Part shown: piece by piece, positions 58,601-64,000 of the stretch | Layout of the letters: each line of letters begins with the position of its first letter | Position numbering within the stretch: position 1 is the stretch's first letter | NCBI GenBank assembly: GCA_030549205.1 | Contig: JAUKTV010000003.1 | Location: 1,674,001-1,738,000 of the forward strand | Source: Apiosordaria backusii | Lineage: Eukaryota > Ascomycota > Sordariomycetes > Sordariales > Lasiosphaeriaceae | Direction: 5' to 3' | Length of the DNA: 64,000 bases | Translations under genes and position numbers: made by a program | Notes under the pieces: model-generated | The model's input: only the letters and a program-made list of their open reading frames with translations | Database searches by the model: none | Told to the model about the DNA's origin: nothing

Positions 58601-61316
58601 GCGGGGTTTTTAAACTCACTGCCTCTTGGCGCTCATTTCTTCTTCCGAGCTCCTCCAGTGACCCCTTCAAGACCTTATCAAAGCGGTCCCTTTGCCTCCG
58701 AACGCCTTCATCGACAAGGGCAAGCAAGAAAACTGGTCAGCCTTCATCCCAGCCATCGATGTCCGTTGATCAGGCTAATGTCACCCAAGACGCCCCCATT
58801 CAAGATGCCGAGGTACTTCCGCCAACAATAATACCGGTGATGATTTTCGCCTGCTTGAGGCGGATGTCCTCCAAGCACGGCTTGTCTAGAGATTGCTTCC
58901 GAGCGCATTAAGCAGGACAAGACGAGTCAGAGCAGGATGGTTTGATATTGAACCGATACGGGCGTCATGAGCGGCGATCTTTCCGACGAGGGGATGGGGT
59001 TCGTCTCCTGGAAGATGGTTCAAGGCTATCCAGGAATGGTTCCCGGTAAACGCAACCCCAGCGCGTAAGTGGCTGCTTTCTAGTATCAGTTTTTGACACT
59101 TTACTAACGTCCTTGCAGACAGAAGACCTCGACCAATTGTCGTAAGACAATCATCGCAGCGGTACCTAAAGATCGGGTCCAGGATCGAAGCCAGACGAAC
59201 CCTTTGCCTCGCCATTGGGTCGTGCCGCTCAAATACAGCACAAAGAAACTTGCCGACTCGGTTTCGACAGACATCGACAAGGCTAAGAAGATGGATCATC
59301 TTGTGGCTTGGTATTGACCGGCTGAGCTTCAAGACCCATCTCGACCACAGCTGGTTTGCGCCTACGTATTTTCGACACTTCGGTCAGAGTTGCTGCCAGG
59401 ATGTCGTTCTTGCTAGTGATGCTGGATAATTTGTACCGAAGCTCGAATCTCCTCACGCCCGATAGTATGACGTGCAAAAACGGAGTCCGGGACAGGCTTT
59501 CTGTCCTCTTGGAGGCATTGCCATCAATTACAACCCGCTCATATAAGGTAACCTGATGATCATGCCGACTTTGCCATGCCTAATCAACCCTTGGTGTCTC
59601 CACCGGCAATGCCAAACCCCTTTTCGACGACCTATCAGAAGGACGGGTCGAGCACTGTGGTACGTGCACCACTCATGCCGCCAATATAAGGTAGCCAACC
59701 GTCGAAGCACACCAGCAGAAGACGATGTTGGCTGGCTCCCGAGCCTCGCGAGCACTCCCAGCCGCATATGACCTGCTGGACGAGAACACGGGCGAGGCGG
59801 CCCTGCAACTCCGAGGGGCCTAAATCTCATTGCGTCTTTCTCCAGTTCAAGAATGGGGAGCATTTCGATCTTCCGACCTGCTACTCAGTCCCGGTTCAGT
59901 GTCTGCCGGTCTGGCAATCTGGCAATGCAACAGCCACAAGCAGGTGAAACAATCGCCCTGTTGGAATTGAGCAAGAAGTGTCGGCACCAAGCCGAACGCC
60001 TCCCAGCACTCCTCCCACCTCTAGGCCTAGCACTCCAGATCCGGAGAAGGGGCGACGAGGCAAGAAGAGACAATCAACCAATGGGTGGCCACCCCTTCCC
60101 CTTCCAAGCCCAGCCCCATATTCTTGAATGTCTGTGTGGTCTTGTCGGACGAGAAGGATAGCTTCGAAATATCTTGGGTATTCACATTTGACTCGGGGGG
60201 TGGTGCGAGTCCTCCTGTACGAGAACCTCACTGGTCGTGGGACCCCTCTTCTCCACTATCTGGGTTCGATTTCTTCACTTTGACATTCAGAGCCCTGGGC
60301 AGAAACCACAATGCGTCAACACCACTTTCTGGCCATCGCAACGCTATGTTTGCATTCACCCGTCAGAATTGCCTTTTCCGACTTCAGAATCAGGCTAGGA
60401 AGAAGTTTGGCGTCAATTTTGTTGTCTTTCGAAGACAGCCGCTCGATGTCCTCAAGCTGGGATGAACTGCCGTCTTGGTTTTAGTAGTTCTGAGTTGGTT
60501 GTTATTCGTGCCCCAGACGGCCGCAGCCTACTGAAGGCATCTGATCCGGATGCTGAATGCCCGCACCCGGCTGCCCAAGTAACGGCAATCTGCTCCCGGA
60601 CCGTCCGCCAGAAGCCCGACGCACCCAACCCTTAGAATGGGCCGCAGACTCCATGTCCTTCAAGGAGTTCAAGGCCGCCTGTCATGCAATCCTGGCACCA
60701 AAGTTCGAGCTTGCCTGTCATGTGGAGAATCATAAGGTAGGGCTGAGCGCCTTTCTCACTGCTGCAACTCGACGCTGACCTTTTAGTAGGAGATGCGTAA
60801 GCAGTGTCGCTTGGTGCTCCGCCGCATCTGAGGCCTCCGCGACGGCAATGACATTGGGGCCGAGCCTCTCCGTCTCATTTCCCTTGCTGAGACGCACGGA
60901 AACGAGAGTCGCAAGACTCAAGAGGACTTCCAGCGGTGTAAGAGAAAGCACAAGAGTATTGTCCAGGAGTACAAGTCTGAGGTGAGTGGGCTTCAACATC
61001 TCCCTGTTGGAGTTTACTCTGTCACAGGTATATTTGCTAACAACGTTCATTTCACCAGGTACCTACCGAACCAGTGCCTTAAGAGCCAACTTCATCGCGT
61101 GTGTGGGCACTCTCGATAACTTCAAGGCCGGAAACGGAGGCACAGCGATGCTGCTCAATATCCACGATGGCACTACCTCCCACTCGCCATACCCCTCGTC
61201 GGTATATCTGCTCTCCCACTTTCTCGCGATCTCTTCCCTCTCTTCTTTTTTTCCTCAAGTTACGAAGTTCCGTATCGGGAAGAAGCGGCCCTCTCTCGAG
61301 CGTCAAAACAGATCAA

Positions 61317-61430
61317 ATGGCTTCACAACGTTCCGGAAACCGCTTCAACACGGTTCTGGCGTTGTGCCAAGTCCAATGGCTTCACAACGCTCGACAAACC
61401 GCTTCAACAGCGGTTTCGGCGTTGAAACAA
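61317..61430 (+). repeat. 59-bp tandem duplication
   Basis: ATGGCTTCACAACG at 61,317 recurs at 61,376, with most of the following 40 bases shared (AAACCGCTTCAACA and GGCGTTG). The copies are adjacent and differ at several positions. Confidence 0.8.
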
Positions 61431-61627
61431 GACCACGACGAGACCGACGAGATGGTCACTGGCACCAGGAAGCCAGCCCAGATCTTTGGGGTGATTGGGG
61501 ATGTTGGCGGTGGGTGGGGAAGGCTTCAAGTTACCTGACGAAATTCTGTATCATTGAGAATGTCGAGAGGGGAGTGTATGCTAGTCTTCGCCCAAATATA
61601 TGGATTACCGAAGCTCTACTGCGCGGT

Positions 61628-61864
61628 CCTGCTCTGATGGTCCTTGTTGGCATGCATATGTGGGCTAGTGAAGTTGATTTGATTCGCAATTGTCAGGTTG
61701 CTTCCCGCACTGGTATCGTCGTCGATGTCCAACAACATCACGCTGACCCCGTGATGTTGCTGGATTTCGACGATGATACTAGCTGTGGTAGCAATCTTAC
61801 AATCGCGAATCAAATCATCTTCACTAACCCATATATGCATACCAACAAGGAACACCGGAGCAGG
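61628..61864. repeat. Long palindrome: two 115-bp inverted arms with a 7-bp spacer
   Basis: Positions 61,628-61,742 match the reverse complement of 61,750-61,864 without gaps over 115 bases, at roughly 80 percent identity. Many of the mismatches are C/T or G/A. The arms start CCTGCTC and meet at CATCACG-CTGACCC-CGTGATG. Open frames cross it on both strands and give nearly the same peptide (for example DDDTS-GSNLTIANQI on each). It may be a foldback (MITE-like) element or a head-to-head duplication. Confidence 0.9.
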
Positions 61865-62447
61865 GCAGTGTAGTAGGATGGCTTTGTCGAAGATATCAGA
61901 AAGTCATTGGCATGTCAAGTAGTGTTAGCCAGCCAATGAAGCCTTTTAATCATATCTTGAACCAGTTCTACTTTTGTGCTGCATTTACCTCTCTTGAACA
62001 TGACCGTTCTATCATTCATGTACAACAAACTGGGGAATGAACCACAGCAGATGGCGGAAGAGCAGTGGATTGGAAACCAGAGTTGATTGCTGGAATTAAA
62101 AGTGGCACCCGGTTCAAATGCAGGTACAAACTGCGATCCTTCCCGCGTGTAATTGCTGAGGGGAACTGCCCAATCATAGATTTTCCGCTGTCGTTTAGCC
62201 GTTGGGGGATGACGTCTAGCACTCAATGCCGAACTGGAGGTGAGGAGGTATGTCGAGCACTCGCCCTCGAAAGCAGACATCCTGGTATACGATGAACTCG
62301 GGGACAAATGTGAGGCCGTATAGGGGTGGTAATGGCAGGTGATGGAAAGGTTCCAGTGGTCGTGGGTATATCATCCATGCTCCATCCCTCGATTCCCACC
62401 AGTTCCTCTTCACCCTCCCCCACCACCTCACTCATAAGACAGCAACC
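61865..62447. other. Upstream region of the DUF8021-like gene
   Basis: No gene is supported. It holds the promoter of the gene at 62,448. Its last 60 bases are C-rich with CCACCACCTCACTC, a common fungal leader texture. Confidence 0.45.
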
Positions 62448-63317
62448 ATGAAGTCAGCCCTTTCACTAACACTCTTCGCCTTAGGGGCCCACGCATCCTG
62501 CCCGCGCTCCGTCCTCAAAGCCCTCTCCGCCGCCTATGTCGAAGCCCAAACCGTCGGGAACCACTCCTTCATTGCCACCCTCGGCCGATCCTCCCCCAAC
62601 TTTCTCTACATTGAAAACAATGCCGTCCTCGGCAACCTGTCGATGTCCTCCCTTGCTGTCCCCATCAAGCCTGACGCCCACCGCTCCATCCACGACGTGG
62701 AGCAATGCGCCTCAGTGACTGAGATCATTGCCGCCACGCAAGAACACCCCTACGTTTTGCATACAAGAATCCTTTGGCAGGCTACCCCTGATAATCTCTC
62801 CGTCACGGGAATCAACCTCGTTGAGTCTGTCGTCACGGACGAGGGGGACTGGTTGTTCAACGCAACTGGCACACTGAATCTCAACGCACCAGAGAAATGG
62901 GACCCTATTCCTGTTGCTGCTCAAGACACTCGGGCCAAGATCCAGTCATTGGGGGATTGGTATTTTGATCGGTTTGGGGATGTGAATAGGGGTGATGTTC
63001 CGTGGCATGCTGAGCCCTGTTACAGATTGGAAGGGGGGCTTCCGGCCAGGGGGACAAAGCAAGGGGAGGATTGCATCCATGTCATGCCTGCGAGTATCAA
63101 AGTGCCGTATCGGCGGTATGTAGTTGATGAGGAGATGGGTGCGGCGGATATTTTCATGGGGTTCCCGGGGTTGGATAGGACGCAGGGACAGGCGCCTATG
63201 CCGGATAGTCACTTGTTTAGGGTGGAAGGGGGGAAGGTGAGGTATTGTCATACTGTTAGTGCTTGTGTTACGGCTGGGTGTGGGATTGGGGAGATTGATT
63301 GGCCGGATAGGAAGTAA
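62448..63317 (+). CDS. Secreted DUF8021-like protein
   Basis: A single exon of 289 residues. MKSALSLTLFALGAHASCP is a signal peptide. The mature protein contains NHSFIATLGRSSPNFLYIEN near its start and, in its C-terminal half, YRRYVVDEEMGAADIFMGFP, then LDRTQGQAPMPDSHLFRVEG and VRYCHTVSACVTAGCG. That DSH-FRVE-GKVRY-HT-S-C pattern is what I recognise as the DUF8021 type of secreted fungal protein, whose activity is not established. At least six cysteines suggest disulphides, and several N-x-S/T sites (NHS, NLS, NAT) suit secretion. The codon bias is less extreme in the 3' half. The call of the family is by resemblance. Confidence 0.84.
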   Translation: MKSALSLTLFALGAHASCPRSVLKALSAAYVEAQTVGNHSFIATLGRSSPNFLYIENNAVLGNLSMSSLAVPIKPDAHRSIHDVEQCASVTEIIAATQEHPYVLHTRILWQATPDNLSVTGINLVESVVTDEGDWLFNATGTLNLNAPEKWDPIPVAAQDTRAKIQSLGDWYFDRFGDVNRGDVPWHAEPCYRLEGGLPARGTKQGEDCIHVMPASIKVPYRRYVVDEEMGAADIFMGFPGLDRTQGQAPMPDSHLFRVEGGKVRYCHTVSACVTAGCGIGEIDWPDRK

Positions 63318-64000
63318 GGTAGGGTAAAGGAAGATTGATAATGGAGGGGAGAAATGGAGAATCAGTTGTAGGACAAAAGGGACATGTCGAGTTAGGGACT
63401 GGGTAGCTTCACGACATATATCAAGTCAACTAAAACAGAAAATAAATGCAGTCAATGTCTTGTATTTACAGTCCAAACCTTTTTTTCAGGCCAGATCCCC
63501 ATCCACCCCCTTCCGTATCTCCAAACAAAACTCTCCAAACTCCTAATGATACAACTCATCCTCGTCCCCGCACCGCGCGCACGCAAGGTCGACAAACGCC
63601 GACGAAGCCCCCCCAACCACCGCCTCCTCCCGCGGCTCCATGACCGGACACAATTGTATCGTCTAATCAGTCCTCTGTCGCTTGGCAGGCGACTCCTCTC
63701 GGTCATTGCTGCTGTTTCCGTCTGAACTTTCCTCGACAGGCGGCACAATAGTCTACCCTTCCTTTACCCAACACCCCGTCGCCGGCACGCGGCCCAACCT
63801 CCATCTCCACATCTTCGCCCGCGAGCGCACTCCCGGGTACTCCCAAGCCACCAATCCCCAAATCCTTCCTCACTGCGAGATGGTTTGTCGCTCGCGTAGG
63901 TATCGCGTCGTTCTTAGTCTGCCTCGGGCAGTTCGCCTAGTGGGTCTAGGGGGTGTGCCGCGGCACCAACACCGGTCTCCCCGTTGTCAAAATCATGCCA
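63318..64000 (-). CDS. Incomplete coding region at the right edge
   Basis: The minus strand holds several protein-like readings in different frames: TKNDAIPTRATNHLAVRKDL (near 63,900), VEESSDGNSSNDREESPAKR QRTD-stop at 63,663, and EPREEAVVGGASSAFVDLAC ARCGDEDELYH-stop at 63,543, followed in frame by EFGEFCLEIRKGVDG. An acceptor-like GATTAG lies at about 63,662-63,667, so some of these may be joined by splicing. The CARC pair followed by H could be part of a zinc-binding finger. The start is beyond the window. I cannot decide between one spliced gene, alternative 3' ends or a pseudogene. Confidence 0.3.

Larger units (their letters stand above)
54741..61615 (+). pseudogene. Domain of decayed, partly duplicated coding fragments
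   Basis: Short protein-like segments, each ending in stops or frame changes, follow one another mostly on the plus strand. Examples: LIDEARKITETFGTVSSIEV (55,470), DEIESWMDENFIKNVFRN (55,960), LPWDNDAQAAYLATLKELVG (56,430), DADFLRQYELDFRSA (58,340), STKKLADSVSTDIDKAKKMD (59,240), MSFKEFKAACHAILAPKFEL (60,650) and KTQEDFQRCKRKHKSIVQEY (60,920). Related pairs exist: FDVRK at 55,800 and 58,300, and a QSKV-containing segment at 56,120 and 58,540. So at least two related copies seem to have decayed here. Intron-like GT...AG gaps lie between several pieces. I cannot name the family with confidence; a P-loop-like reading near 61,480 hints at an NTPase. Confidence 0.45.

Overview
The window looks like a filamentous ascomycete (Pezizomycotina) chromosome. 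Protein genes carry short GT-AG introns (48-163 nt, often with a CTAAC/CTGAC branch-site-like motif). The families present (NmrA-like oxidoreductases, a fungal P450, DUF4360 and DUF8021 secreted proteins, a PIN-like carrier) are typical of that group. It has two sharply different parts.

Positions 1 to about 22,710 are extremely AT-rich, with the signature of repeat-induced point mutation (RIP): C-to-T and G-to-A transitions and tryptophan codons turned into stops. This block holds a three-level transposon nest, all on the minus strand. A hAT transposase relic (16,272-19,326) was interrupted in its C-terminal dimerisation domain by a Ty3/Gypsy element A (1-2,378 and 13,310-16,271, continuing left of the window). 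Element A was itself interrupted inside its reverse transcriptase by a second Ty3/Gypsy element B (2,379-13,309), which has 181-bp LTRs, a TTATA target duplication and a chromodomain relic. To the right lie AT-rich tandem repeats, an unidentified multi-exon relic on the plus strand (21,009-22,106) and blocks of AGTACT-containing repeats. The AT-rich block ends abruptly at about 22,710.

Positions 22,711 to about 53,400 are ordinary-composition gene space. Intact genes are: NmrA-like protein (23,285-24,264, -), DUF4360-like secreted protein (27,574-28,260, +), DUF1295/steroid-reductase-like membrane protein (32,538-33,859, -), cytochrome P450 (35,415-37,057, +), PIN-like/auxin efflux family carrier (39,106-40,458, +), a 71-aa conserved small protein (40,859-41,130, -), a small secreted protein (41,943-42,606, -), a secreted choice-of-anchor-B (LVIVD repeat) protein (43,338-44,809, -), an isoflavone-reductase-type NmrA protein (45,748-47,022, -), an aldo/keto reductase (49,471-50,433, -) and a HAD-IIA phosphatase (51,836-53,407, +). 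Several intergenic stretches hold decayed coding sequence, including a Ser/Thr-rich surface-protein gene with a one-base frameshift and a stray copy of its C-terminus. The redox enzymes plus a carrier resemble tailoring genes, but I see no polyketide, peptide or terpene synthase, so a metabolic cluster is only a possibility.

Positions 53,408-62,447 contain no intact gene that I can support. They hold decayed and partly duplicated coding fragments, dispersed short repeats and a nearly perfect 237-bp palindrome (61,628-61,864) whose two strands encode almost the same peptide. A DUF8021-like secreted protein gene follows (62,448-63,317, +), and an incomplete coding region on the minus strand reaches the right edge.
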